A DNA stretch of 40,901 nucleotides. Origin: an uncultured Alphaproteobacteria bacterium. GTDB taxonomy: Bacteria > Pseudomonadota > Alphaproteobacteria > CAAHEQ01 > UBA3637. Within the stretch, counting starts at the first letter, position 1. The number at the start of each line of letters is the position of its first letter. Made by a program: the position numbers and the translations under genes. This document shows positions 6,701 through 14,962 of the stretch, piece after piece. The notes below the pieces were generated by a model that saw nothing but the letters and a program-made list of their open reading frames with translations, searched no databases and was not told the DNA's origin. Where the stretch lies: contig CALGXF010000020.1 of the NCBI GenBank assembly GCA_937935995.1, forward strand, positions 1-40,901. Reading direction: 5' to 3'.

Positions 6701-8011
6701 ATGGATACGATTTTTGCCCCTTCGACGGCAGCCGGCCAAGCCGGTATAGCCGTTATTCGCCTTTCCGGGCCGGCTGTCCGGGATGTGTTGAAATCAGTGT
6801 GTCACATGAATGACCCGAAACCGCGTTATGCCGCTTTTTCGGGCGTCTTTACACCGGACGGCGACAAAATTGACGAAGCAGTTGTTTTGTTTTTCAAAGG
6901 CCCGAACAGCTTTACCGGCGAAGACGTTGCCGAAATTCAATGTCACGGGTCTCGGGCGGTTTTAAAGGAAATTTTGGCAGTTTTAAGTACCCAACCAACT
7001 TGCCGAATGGCAGAACCCGGCGAATTTACCAAACGCGCCGTGTACAATCAAAAAATGGATTTAACAGCGGCAGAAGGCTTAATTGATTTAATCCACGCCG
7101 ATACGCAAGCACAACGCCGATGGGCTGTGCGACAAATGGGCGGCGCTTTGCAAAAGATTTATGACGGCTGGCGAAATGAATTGGTGCAAGCATTGGCTTT
7201 GATGGAAGCTTACATTGATTTTCCGGAAGAAGAAATCCCCGATTCCCAACTGGACGACATCCGAAATCGGACTTACAATGTAATTACACAATTGGAACAG
7301 CATCTGGATGACAAAGGGCGCGGAAAGCGGCTGAAAGACGGTTTTTCCATCGTATTGGTCGGTGCGCCGAATGTCGGAAAATCCAGTTTAATGAATCAAT
7401 TGGCCAAACGAGATGTCGCGATTGTTTCCTCGACGGCCGGAACGACACGAGACATTGTGGAAGTATCCATGGACGTGGCTGGTTATCCGGTGATTTTGGC
7501 GGATACGGCGGGATTGCGCGAAACAACCGAAGAAATCGAAGGCATTGGGATTCAGCGGGCTTTAAACCGTATTCGGGAAGCCGATTTTGTCATTGCCGTC
7601 GGCGATGCGCGGGATTATCCGCAGATAGACGCGACGACTCGGCAAGCATTGGCCGAAAATCCGCACCACATTGTGGTTTGGAATAAATGCGATTTGGTTT
7701 CTCAACCGTTGGACGGTATTTGTTTGTGTGCGCCATCGAGTGACGGATTAGACGCTTTGTGGAACCACATCACGCAAGTGGTCGTTGATGTTATGGGCAA
7801 CGGGTCGGAAGTCATGTTAACCCGCGAGCGGTATAAAACGGCTTTGACCGATTGTTTAGCGTCCTTAAAACGGTCTTTGACGGCGCCGGCGCTGGAGTTG
7901 CAGGCCGAAGATTTACGGCTGGCTGCCAACGCCCTGGGCAAAATCACGGGCCGCGTTCAGGTGTCCGAGCTGTTTGACATTATTTTCAGCACCTTTTGCA
8001 TCGGAAAATAG
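6701..8011 (+). CDS. mnmE: tRNA modification GTPase MnmE
   Basis: A 436-residue GTPase that, with MnmG, installs the 5-carboxymethylaminomethyl group on U34 of certain tRNAs. The N-terminal formyl-THF-binding domain starts at MDTIFAPSTAAGQAGIAVIRLSG. The G domain has GAPNVGKSS (from residue 221), the G2 loop TAGTTRD, the G3 motif DTAGLRE and the G4 motif NKCD. The C-terminus ends in FCIGK, containing the catalytic cysteine. The ATG at 6701 follows ACAGGAGA at good spacing; an earlier in-frame ATG would overlap the upstream gene. Its partner mnmG is the second gene downstream, split from it by an unknown exported protein. Confidence 0.98.
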   Translation: MDTIFAPSTAAGQAGIAVIRLSGPAVRDVLKSVCHMNDPKPRYAAFSGVFTPDGDKIDEAVVLFFKGPNSFTGEDVAEIQCHGSRAVLKEILAVLSTQPTCRMAEPGEFTKRAVYNQKMDLTAAEGLIDLIHADTQAQRRWAVRQMGGALQKIYDGWRNELVQALALMEAYIDFPEEEIPDSQLDDIRNRTYNVITQLEQHLDDKGRGKRLKDGFSIVLVGAPNVGKSSLMNQLAKRDVAIVSSTAGTTRDIVEVSMDVAGYPVILADTAGLRETTEEIEGIGIQRALNRIREADFVIAVGDARDYPQIDATTRQALAENPHHIVVWNKCDLVSQPLDGICLCAPSSDGLDALWNHITQVVVDVMGNGSEVMLTRERYKTALTDCLASLKRSLTAPALELQAEDLRLAANALGKITGRVQVSELFDIIFSTFCIGK

Positions 8012-8038
8012 ATGCTTTTAAAGCGCCTTTTTTCGTGC

Positions 8039-8044
8039 TATAAT
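8039..8044 (+). promoter_or_regulatory. Extended -10 promoter of the exported orphan
   Basis: TGCTATAAT is a perfect extended -10 element. There is no good -35, only TTTTAA at the expected distance. It gives the 8077 gene its own start of transcription, separate from the rho-mnmE unit. Confidence 0.6.
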
Positions 8045-8076
8045 AAAAGAATGATTTTTGAAAAAAGGAGCGGGAC

Positions 8077-9555
8077 ATGCGGTTTAAACAAGCTTTTTTA
8101 CGAACCATTTCATATGGTGCTTTGATGGCGGCGGCAATCGGGGCGCCATTGGCATCTAACGCTCACGAAACACCGGATAAAGCAACACAAGACATCTTGG
8201 TACAGGCGCAAAAAGCCTATGACCAAGCTTTTGCGGATTTCGGGGCGGGTAAAATCGATGCGGCCGGCTTTAACAAAGCAGAACAAGCCTATGCCAGCGT
8301 GATGGCAACGCATGCGCCCGAAATAACCGAAGAAGAAAAAGTCAATCATCCCCTGTTTAAAAACAGGGCGCCGCGCGACTTGCCGTTAAAAGAACAAGTC
8401 CGCCTGATGACACCCAAAGAAATCAACACACATCGGGCTTTTTTACAAAAACGATTGGAAGTCGCCGAAAGCCGTCTGCCGAACGCTGTTGAACGCGGGA
8501 CGCAAACGGTGACACAAGGGCTGGATAAAGGGGTCCAAGTCGTGAGCGATGTGGTGACCACGCCTTTGACTTTCGTTGAAAAAGGGTTCAACACCGCCGG
8601 GCAATGGGTGAAAGACGGTCTGCATACCGTATCCGAAAAAACAGGCGACCGAATTGTGGCACCGTTGGTCGGAACGGTTGTCGGCGAAGCGTTGGAATTA
8701 ACCGGAAACGTGGCCGGCAGTACGGGACGTTTAACCGACTCGGCGCTTCGGACAACGTCGAACACATTGAAAAACACGTTGCAAACCGCTGCCACCGCGA
8801 CACGCAATCCCAAAGAAGCCGGCTTGAATTTAGCGGCGGATATGACACAAACGGTTGCCGGCAGTGTCGGCGATGTGTTGACCGAAGCCGGGAATGTCAC
8901 GATGAACGCCGTCCATACAACAACGGCCGTCGGCCGCCAATCCGTGGACAGCACGTTGTCTGTTGCCACGACAAGCCTTGTGACGCCGGCGGAAAAGATA
9001 GCCTCTTTGGTTTCACCCAAAACAGCCGACGATATCAGTTTATGGGGATTTGTAGGGCGTGCCGGGATTGCCGGTTATGCGGCTTATCCGGCAGAAGCGG
9101 TCGGTCATAGAGTGGCCGAAAGCCTGATGGGCGCCGGGCAAGGCATTCATTTGGCTTCGGAATTGGCACACCCGCTGATGCGCGGCAATGCGGCTTTTGT
9201 TTCGCCGGCTATTCTGACAGACATGACGCAAACCGTTCAGCACTATCGGGATACCAAAGCGGCCGATTCCAACGTGCCGGGGGCTGATTTCAAAACCAAC
9301 GTTATGATGGCGGCGGCGCTCCCGTACACGCAAGCGTTGGAAGACCAAGCCCATTTTGCACACCGGCAAGGGTTAATGACTTCGTTGCGGGCAACGGTCG
9401 TTCAACACGGAACCAATGCCGCAGTCAAACGCACAACGGCGGCACAAACGGATTACGCGTTGGCGGCTCAAGCGCTGGCTGATTTTGACGAGGCCGTCAA
9501 AGCCGTTCAAGCGGAACGGACTGCGACGCTGGCTTTAACGAAAACGCGGGAATAA
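8077..9555 (+). CDS. Orphan exported protein, Ala/Thr/Val-rich amphipathic repeats
   Basis: A 492-residue protein that I do not recognise. Residues 1-29 look like a Sec signal peptide (basic start, hydrophobic GALMAAAIGAPLA, cleavage after SNA). Residues 30-130 are charged and helical. From about 145 to 310 there is a long stretch of loosely periodic Thr/Val/Ala/Gly-rich helices (phrases such as TVAGSVGDVLTEAGN and TGNVAGSTGRLTDSAL), reminiscent of LEA or perilipin-like amphipathic repeats that coat membranes. A GFVGRAGIAGYAAYPAEAVG segment could contact a membrane. The rest is helical and ends in a basic tail. It has its own promoter and a GGAG ribosome-binding site. It interrupts the mnmE-mnmG pair, and no link to tRNA modification is evident. 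Confidence 0.75.
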   Translation: MRFKQAFLRTISYGALMAAAIGAPLASNAHETPDKATQDILVQAQKAYDQAFADFGAGKIDAAGFNKAEQAYASVMATHAPEITEEEKVNHPLFKNRAPRDLPLKEQVRLMTPKEINTHRAFLQKRLEVAESRLPNAVERGTQTVTQGLDKGVQVVSDVVTTPLTFVEKGFNTAGQWVKDGLHTVSEKTGDRIVAPLVGTVVGEALELTGNVAGSTGRLTDSALRTTSNTLKNTLQTAATATRNPKEAGLNLAADMTQTVAGSVGDVLTEAGNVTMNAVHTTTAVGRQSVDSTLSVATTSLVTPAEKIASLVSPKTADDISLWGFVGRAGIAGYAAYPAEAVGHRVAESLMGAGQGIHLASELAHPLMRGNAAFVSPAILTDMTQTVQHYRDTKAADSNVPGADFKTNVMMAAALPYTQALEDQAHFAHRQGLMTSLRATVVQHGTNAAVKRTTAAQTDYALAAQALADFDEAVKAVQAERTATLALTKTRE

Positions 9556-9568
9556 GCGTAAAACACAA

Positions 9569-9597
9569 TTGAAAAAAGGACTTTTTTCTGATATAAC
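9569..9597 (+). promoter_or_regulatory. mnmG promoter
   Basis: TTGAAA (9569-9574), 17 bp, TATAAC (9592-9597), in the short gap after the exported orphan. The GAAAAAAGG/CTTTTTTC hairpin inside the spacer may also weakly terminate the upstream transcript. Confidence 0.65.
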
Positions 9598-9625
9598 GGC
9601 ATCCAACGAATAAAGGAAGATGCAA

Positions 9626-11485
9626 ATGGATTATGATGTCATTGTTGTCGGAGGCGGACATGCCGGGTGTGAAGCCTGTACCGCCGCCGCACGTGTGGGT
9701 GCCAAAACAGCGCTCATCACGCATAAAATCAAGTCAATCGGGGATATGTCCTGTAATCCGGCGATTGGCGGGTTAGGAAAAGGCACGGTTGTTCGCGAAG
9801 TAGATGCTTTGGACGGTGTGATGGGGCGTGTGATTGACGCGGCCGGTTTACAATTTCGGATGTTGAACTTGTCCAAAGGGCCCGCCGTTCAAGGACCCAG
9901 AGCACAGGCAGATAAAGACGTCTATCAACGCGTGATGCAAGAAACGCTTTTGAATTATCCGAATTTAACGGTTATTGAATCCGCTTGCGAAGGCCTGATG
10001 TTTGATGCAGATAAAAAGACCGTTTTCGGCGTTAAACTGGCAGATGGACAGACCTTAACATGTAATTCCATTGTAATTACAACAGGAACCTTTTTGAATG
10101 GGTTGATGCATCAAGGCGAAACCAAAACTATCGGCGGGCGGTGGGGCGACATTGCTTGCACAGGCATCTCGCCGGATTTAAAAGCACTGGGATTAACGAT
10201 GGGTCGGTTAAAAACCGGAACGCCGGCGCGGTTAGAGCGTGGCAGCATTGATTGGTCGCAAACAACCGAACAACCGGGTGATGCCGTGCCGCAACCGTTT
10301 TCGTATCTGACAACCGCGATAACACAAGAACAAGTGCCGTGCTTTTTGACACACACGACGCCCGAAACGCATGCGATTATCATGGCCAATATTTCCCGTG
10401 CGCCGATGTATTCCGGACAAATCAAGTCGATTGGCCCGCGCTATTGCCCCAGCATTGAAGACAAATTGATGCGATTTAAAGGCCGGGACAGCCACCACAT
10501 TTTCTTGGAACCCGAAACGCGAAACGGGCCGTCCATTTACCCGAACGGTATTTCAACATCTTTGCCTGTGGATGTCCAAGACGCTTTTTTACGAACGATT
10601 CCGGGATTGCAAAACGTGCGCGTTATCCGGTATGCGTACGCGATTGAATACGATTATGTTGATCCGCGTGAATTAAAACGCACGTTGGAAACCAAAAAAG
10701 TCAAAAATTTATTTCTGGCTGGTCAAATCAACGGCACAACCGGGTACGAAGAAGCGGCCGGTCAAGGGGTTGTCGCCGGCGTTAATGCGGCATTGCGGGC
10801 AAGCGGGTCAACGGATGAATTGGTTTTAGACCGCACAACCAGCTATATCGGTGTGATGATTGACGACATTACGACTTACGGCGTAGACGAACCATATCGA
10901 TTGTTTACGTCGCGTGCCGAATACCGGCTGACGATGCGGGCGGATAATGCCGATTTACGGCTGACACCGGAAGGGATTCGGCTGGGATGCGTGGGGTCGG
11001 TGCGCCAAAAAGCCTTTGAAGCCAAAAAAGCGGCTTATGTTCAAACCAAACAAACGTTAAAAGAAATGTCGTTCGCGCCCAAAGAATTGATTCGTGCCGG
11101 ATTAAATGTCAACAGTGACAGCGGCCGCCGCACGGCTTTTGATTTGTTAAGCTATCCGGATGTCACATGGAATGAATTGATACGATTGCACCCGGCTTTG
11201 GCCGACGTGCGGGCGGATGTGTCTGAACAAATGGCAATTGAGGGCAAATATCAAGGATATTTATCGCGTCAGGAAGCGGATATTCATGCCGTTCAGCGAG
11301 ATGAAGCTTTAAAAATCCCACCGGATTTGGATTACAGTCAAATCGGCGGGCTGTCCATTGAAGTGCGCACACGATTGGAACGCGCCCGACCGGAAACCAT
11401 CGGTGCAGCCGCTCGATTGCCCGGCATGACACCGGCCGCCGTCACAGCTTTGTTGGGCTTTGTCAAAGTCATGAAAACCAAATAA
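9626..11485 (+). CDS. mnmG: tRNA modification enzyme MnmG (GidA)
   Basis: A 619-residue FAD enzyme, the partner of MnmE in U34 modification. The FAD-binding motif is DVIVVGGGHAGCEA at residues 4-17. The family signatures GDMSCNPAIGGLGKGT, GRLKTGTPARL, RYCPSIEDKLMRF and GQINGTTGYEEAAGQG are all present, as is the C-terminal MnmE- and tRNA-binding region with GLSIEVRTRLERARPETIGAAARLPGM. The ATG at 9626 is 8-9 bases from AAAGGA; the ATG at 9620 sits too close to it. The usual alphaproteobacterial followers rsmG, parA and parB are missing, and lnt comes next. Confidence 0.98.
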   Translation: MDYDVIVVGGGHAGCEACTAAARVGAKTALITHKIKSIGDMSCNPAIGGLGKGTVVREVDALDGVMGRVIDAAGLQFRMLNLSKGPAVQGPRAQADKDVYQRVMQETLLNYPNLTVIESACEGLMFDADKKTVFGVKLADGQTLTCNSIVITTGTFLNGLMHQGETKTIGGRWGDIACTGISPDLKALGLTMGRLKTGTPARLERGSIDWSQTTEQPGDAVPQPFSYLTTAITQEQVPCFLTHTTPETHAIIMANISRAPMYSGQIKSIGPRYCPSIEDKLMRFKGRDSHHIFLEPETRNGPSIYPNGISTSLPVDVQDAFLRTIPGLQNVRVIRYAYAIEYDYVDPRELKRTLETKKVKNLFLAGQINGTTGYEEAAGQGVVAGVNAALRASGSTDELVLDRTTSYIGVMIDDITTYGVDEPYRLFTSRAEYRLTMRADNADLRLTPEGIRLGCVGSVRQKAFEAKKAAYVQTKQTLKEMSFAPKELIRAGLNVNSDSGRRTAFDLLSYPDVTWNELIRLHPALADVRADVSEQMAIEGKYQGYLSRQEADIHAVQRDEALKIPPDLDYSQIGGLSIEVRTRLERARPETIGAAARLPGMTPAAVTALLGFVKVMKTK

Positions 11486-11542
11486 CTTTACTTTCATCTG
11501 TGGGCGGGCTATGGTGAAAACAGCGTTCAAAAAGGAATAAAG

Positions 11543-13024
11543 ATGCCTCGATACATGTACATGCTTCTTTTGATGATGGGCGGCCTGTCCGCCGTCGGAT
11601 TTCAACCTTGGTCATGGATTTTCGTGTTATGCGTGACATTCAGCACGTTATTCGGTGCGTTAAACCGATGCGTGACCAAAAAACAATTTTTCATGACCGG
11701 ATTTTGTTTCGGATTCGGGTTAGGCGCTTGTTCATTGTTTTGGGTGACAAACGCCCTTTTCTTGGACGCAGATACCTTCGGATGGGCTGTACCGTTGGTG
11801 CCGCTGGGATTTGGCCTTTTATTCGGCGTGTTTTATGGCAGTGCCACGCTTCTTTGTTGCAAAGCTACGCCCGGATGGGGGCGCTTGTGCGCTTTTGCCG
11901 GCGCTTTAACGATATTGGAATGGGTGCGCAGTTGGATTTTCACGGGCTTTCCGTGGAATACACTCGGGGCTGTTTGGACGGCTTTTCCGCCCGTGTTGCA
12001 AAGTGCTGCTGTCGGCGGCGTGTTCGGGTTGACGTTTATCAGCGTTTTTTGGTTTTGCAGCCCGCTTTTCCTGGTTCAAAAACGATGGTTGTCTTTCGGC
12101 GCGTTGGCCATTTCTTTTGTGCTTGTGACCGGCGCCGGCGCGATTCGATTAGCAACAGCAGAAAAAGCCATCATTTGGGGCGTCACCGTTCGGTTGGTTC
12201 AGCCCAGCATTCCCCAAACACTCAAGTGGGATGCCGATTCGGCCGAAGAGAATTTAATGCAACACATTCGGTTGTCTAAATCAAAAGGCGCCGATGCGGT
12301 CACGCATGTCATTTGGTCAGAAGCCGCGACACCCTTTATTTTAAACCAAGACGATGCCGCCCGTGCCATGACCATCAGCGCGTTGCATCAGGAAGAAACG
12401 TTGATTACCGGTTCTTTGCGCCGCGTCGATGAAACGCATTTAAGCAACAGCGTATTGGTTTTGAACGATGTCGGACAAATCGTTTCTTATTATGATAAAT
12501 CTCATTTGGTGCCGTTCGGTGAATATGTGCCTTTCAGAAACATCCTGCCGATGGAAAAGCTGGTTCCCATCGCGTCGGATTTCAAAGCTGGTTCCGGCCC
12601 GCGAACGATTCGGATTCCCGGTGCGCCCCCAGCCGGATTGTTGGTGTGCTATGAAATTATTTTTCCGGGTCGAGTCGTTGATGAAAAACACCGACCGGAT
12701 TGGCTGATTAACGTCACAAATGACGGTTGGTACGGGAATAGCGCCGGGCCATATCAGCACTTGGCGGCGGCACAATTGCGCGCAGTGGAAGAGGGGTTAC
12801 CCGTTGTTCGCGCAGCCGGTTCAGGTATCAGCGCCGTCATTGATCCGTACGGGCGACTCGTCAAAAGCCTGCCGCTTGGCGTCAAAGGCGTGCTGGACAG
12901 CGCTGTTCCGCAAAAAACAACACCGCCGTTTTACACATTTTACCGCAACGGATTAGCCCTTTTGGCGGCGGTTATCAGTTGGTTTGTCGGTATGTTCCGT
13001 TTTCGTTCCAAAAAAGAACACTAA
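11543..13024 (+). CDS. lnt: Apolipoprotein N-acyltransferase
   Basis: A 493-residue inner-membrane enzyme that adds the third acyl chain to lipoproteins. The N-terminal 190 residues hold several hydrophobic segments. The periplasmic nitrilase domain carries the Glu-Lys-Cys triad: Glu260 in IWSEAATPF, Lys319 in YDKSHLVPFGEYVPF and Cys369 in LLVCYEIIFPG. NVTNDGWYGNSAGPYQH follows, as in E. coli, and a final transmembrane helix lies near the C-terminus. The ATG has AAAAGGAA upstream. Next to it is an XRE gene, as in many Alphaproteobacteria, where metK and trmB normally follow; here they do not. Confidence 0.96.
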   Translation: MPRYMYMLLLMMGGLSAVGFQPWSWIFVLCVTFSTLFGALNRCVTKKQFFMTGFCFGFGLGACSLFWVTNALFLDADTFGWAVPLVPLGFGLLFGVFYGSATLLCCKATPGWGRLCAFAGALTILEWVRSWIFTGFPWNTLGAVWTAFPPVLQSAAVGGVFGLTFISVFWFCSPLFLVQKRWLSFGALAISFVLVTGAGAIRLATAEKAIIWGVTVRLVQPSIPQTLKWDADSAEENLMQHIRLSKSKGADAVTHVIWSEAATPFILNQDDAARAMTISALHQEETLITGSLRRVDETHLSNSVLVLNDVGQIVSYYDKSHLVPFGEYVPFRNILPMEKLVPIASDFKAGSGPRTIRIPGAPPAGLLVCYEIIFPGRVVDEKHRPDWLINVTNDGWYGNSAGPYQHLAAAQLRAVEEGLPVVRAAGSGISAVIDPYGRLVKSLPLGVKGVLDSAVPQKTTPPFYTFYRNGLALLAAVISWFVGMFRFRSKKEH

Positions 13025-13341
13025 AATATGCGGCTCGCGTCGTTTCTTTTCCCGGTCAACTTCATAAAATGGCGTTCCGGTTGGACGATTTTTTTACCTT
13101 TTTTCCCTCTTTTTTCAAAAAAATTTAAAAAAAATCAAAAAATTTTTAAAAATTTTAACACGTTGAATTATAAAGATTATTTCGAATTTTGAAGCCTTTT
13201 TAAGACCTATTCGAAAGCATATATGCTAAAAAATCGAGCGAAAAATACAATTATTAATTGACCTTATTATTTTTTTATGCTTTATTAGTATAGTAACGTA
13301 TTCGAAAGATGTATGTAAAAAACAGTACGAAAAGGGAACCG
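13025..13341. promoter_or_regulatory. AT-rich regulatory gap before the XRE gene
   Basis: About 315 bp without a gene. It has homopolymeric A/T tracts (13100-13160), a promoter-like TTGACC (13258-13263) - 17 bp - TTTATT (13281-13286), and two direct repeats TATTCGAAAG at 13208-13217 and 13299-13308 that flank the promoter. They could be autoregulatory operators of the following XRE protein. Confidence 0.45.
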
Positions 13342-13845
13342 ATGAACAAGAAAAAATCATTAAGAGGCCGTGTTGACGGCGCCCCAAACCCCATAGACAT
13401 TCACGTCGGCAACCGCGTTCGGATGAGACGGACGTTATTGGGTATGAGTCAGGAAAAATTAGGTGAAGAACTGGGTTTAACCTTTCAGCAAGTGCAAAAA
13501 TACGAGCGGGGTATGAACCGAATCGGCGCCAGCCGGTTATGGGACATCAGCAAAGTGCTGAATACGCCGATTGAATTTTTCTATGAAGGGATTAACGAAG
13601 ACATTGAACAATTAAGCCCGCGACATATCAATCGCAATGAACATGTCGAAGGTTTAGAAGAATCGATTATGTCTTTGGACGGAGACCCGATGAATCGCCG
13701 GGAAACGTTGGAATTGGTTCGGGCTTACTATCGAATCAGCGATCGGAATATGGCGAAAAAAGTATTTGACTTGGTCAAATCTTTGGCGGCCTATACGGAT
13801 CCGGACGGAAGTGAGAATGAAAAAAACGAACCTGTTGAAAAATAA
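13342..13845 (+). CDS. XRE-family transcriptional regulator
   Basis: A 167-residue regulator of the alphaproteobacterial PhrR/XRE type. The helix-turn-helix spans about residues 20-75: VGNRVRMRRTLLGMSQEKLGEELGLTFQQVQKYERGMNRIGASRL. The C-terminal 90 residues include ETLELVRAYYRISDRNMAKKVFDLVKSLA, the conserved tail of this family. The ATG at 13342 follows AAAGGGAACC; an in-frame ATG 11 codons earlier overlaps the second TATTCGAAAG repeat and is less likely. It is normally a chromosomal gene next to lnt. It sits at the host side of the phage block and could be host rather than phage. Confidence 0.88.
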   Translation: MNKKKSLRGRVDGAPNPIDIHVGNRVRMRRTLLGMSQEKLGEELGLTFQQVQKYERGMNRIGASRLWDISKVLNTPIEFFYEGINEDIEQLSPRHINRNEHVEGLEESIMSLDGDPMNRRETLELVRAYYRISDRNMAKKVFDLVKSLAAYTDPDGSENEKNEPVEK

Positions 13846-13923
13846 CCAAAAAGACGATATGCTTTTTTCTATCTTTCTTTTTGGTAAAAAAAGAGGTATT
13901 CTGGTAAAGAAGAGGAATGCATC

Positions 13924-14136
13924 ATGAAAGACATCTTGTCCGAGGATTTGTTAGAATCCTTAAACGTATTGGATCTGTTACAGGAAGAGGGATTAAAAAT
14001 TGTCCCTGCGCATCCGACGCCGGTCATGATTCAGGCAGGCGTTCAGTTGACCGGATTGTCTGAAGACATGGTGAGAAAACTTTACCTCGCGATGTTAAGC
14101 TTTTCGGATGAGGACATTCCCGAACAAAAAAACTAA
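13924..14136 (+). CDS. Unknown 70-residue protein
   Basis: A small acidic protein that I do not recognise (MKDILSEDLLESLNVLDLLQEEGL at the start, GLSEDMVRKLYLAMLSFSDED near the end), probably all helical. A good AAGAGGA ribosome-binding site lies 6-10 bases upstream, which supports translation. It is the last rightward gene before the phage block, and its stop overlaps the stop of the convergent lipoprotein gene. It could be host or an accessory gene of the block. Confidence 0.55.
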   Translation: MKDILSEDLLESLNVLDLLQEEGLKIVPAHPTPVMIQAGVQLTGLSEDMVRKLYLAMLSFSDEDIPEQKN

Positions 14137-14360
14137 AAGGCCACTCTCCTTTCCTCCAATTGGCGTTTTAGTTTGTAAAGTCGGTTCATCCAATCGACGA
14201 AATAGGGATAATGTTCATCATCCACGGACTGTAACTCTTGTTTCATCAAGGGATGCGGTTCCGGAAAGGGAGGGCAGCTGCAAAGCTGCCCTTTCTGACT
14301 ACAGCCGGTCAATAAGATGCTCCCACCGATAACAAGGTAAACTGGCCACTTCCAAATCAT
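14133..14360 (-). CDS. Lipoprotein, candidate outer spanin (Rz1-like)
   Basis: A 75-residue protein with a lipoprotein signal peptide: MIWKWPVYLVIGGS, then the lipobox LLTGC with the acylated cysteine at about residue 20. A short Pro-rich, Cys-containing segment (CSCPPFPEPHPLM) follows, then a helical tail (DWMNRLYKLKRQLEERR). It is the last gene of the leftward block and overlaps the end of the preceding gene by 62 bp in another frame. A small phage lipoprotein that overlaps its neighbour and follows the endolysin and holin is the classical outer-spanin arrangement, which would fuse the outer membrane at lysis. The family match is by layout, not by sequence. Confidence 0.55.
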   Translation of the reverse strand: MIWKWPVYLVIGGSILLTGCSQKGQLCSCPPFPEPHPLMKQELQSVDDEHYPYFVDWMNRLYKLKRQLEERRVAF

Positions 14361-14481
14361 GTTGCTGTCTCTTTACGTGTTGTTTTAATGCTTTATTTTC
14401 GGCATGCGTTTCAAAATAAGCTTTGACCAACCCCCAAAAACACACTTTTTGAAGCAAGGTCATGAAAAAATCTTTAACCAT
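14299..14481 (-). CDS. Small phage protein, candidate inner spanin
   Basis: A 60-residue protein with a mildly hydrophobic start (MTLLQKVCFWGLVKAYF) followed by a charged helix (ENKALKQHVKRQQHDLEVA) that could form a coiled coil. It overlaps the holin candidate upstream by 8 bp and the lipoprotein downstream by 62 bp. That is the position and gross layout of an Rz-type inner spanin, but it is much shorter than usual and its membrane segment is weak. It could also be an unrelated lysis-cassette protein. Confidence 0.4.
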   Translation of the reverse strand: MVKDFFMTLLQKVCFWGLVKAYFETHAENKALKQHVKRQQHDLEVASLPCYRWEHLIDRL

Positions 14482-14656
14482 TTTTGCGCGCTTGACCGAC
14501 GTTCAAGGCCAAAACGTCTAAAAACGAGCGAATTTTTTGGCAAAAAGCATCGTCTTTCGGCGTCGGCGTCAACGCACAAACAGCACTGGCCGCAGCTACA
14601 ACGGCTGAAATAGCGACTAAAATGTCGTCTAAATGAGTCATGATAAATGTAAGCAT
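14474..14656 (-). CDS. Small membrane protein, holin candidate
   Basis: A 60-residue protein with one clear transmembrane helix (HLDDILVAISAVVAAASAVCAL), followed by TPTPKDD and an amphipathic C-terminal helix. Short proteins with an Ala/Val-rich helix followed by a TPTP(K/A)DD turn are common next to phage endolysins and are usually called holins. A strong AAAGGAGAAAA ribosome-binding site precedes it. It would form the inner-membrane lesion that releases or activates the SleB-type enzyme encoded just upstream. The assignment rests on topology and neighbourhood. Confidence 0.55.
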   Translation of the reverse strand: MLTFIMTHLDDILVAISAVVAAASAVCALTPTPKDDAFCQKIRSFLDVLALNVGQARKNG

Positions 14657-14704
14657 TTTTTCTCCTTTCCACAGATTGATATTTGTCCGACTTTTTCGGA
14701 CGGG

Positions 14705-14962
14705 TTAAAATAAATTAAAAAAGACTTGAACCAATCCCATGCAAATCGCGCTTAACGTCGTCAACACCATCATGGACAGCGCATTTTTAATCGGCATCAG
14801 TTCAATTCGCGTCATAAATCGTTTTTCGGTTTCTTTTTGTAAGTCCGCCGGCAGGACGGCAACTTGCCGACGCAACAAGTCTATTTGTGTTTTCATGTCC
14901 GAAATATCTTGCTGAACGGCATCCAACCGCGCGATGAGTTTCCCGATTTCCATATCCAGCAT
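14705..14962 (-). CDS. Coiled-coil protein with C-terminal membrane anchor (XhlA-like)
   Basis: An 85-residue protein. Residues 1-55 form a heptad-patterned helix (IGKLIARLDAVQQDISDMKTQ). The C-terminus is a single transmembrane helix (ALSMMVLTTLSAICMGLVQVFF) that ends at FNLF. This layout is that of XhlA-type lysis accessory proteins. The start codon overlaps the endolysin stop as TAATG, so translation is coupled. It may help the holin or tether lysis factors at the inner membrane. Confidence 0.5.
   Translation of the reverse strand: MLDMEIGKLIARLDAVQQDISDMKTQIDLLRRQVAVLPADLQKETEKRFMTRIELMPIKNALSMMVLTTLSAICMGLVQVFFNLF

Noticed and set aside
8346..9020. 224-residue reverse-strand frame within the exported orphan
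   Set aside because: It is a shadow of the Ala/Thr/Val-rich codons of the forward gene, which has a promoter, ribosome-binding site and signal peptide.
14689..14705. GTCCGA/TCGGAC hairpin between two lysis genes as a terminator
   Set aside because: No T-run follows on either strand, so it is at most a local mRNA structure.
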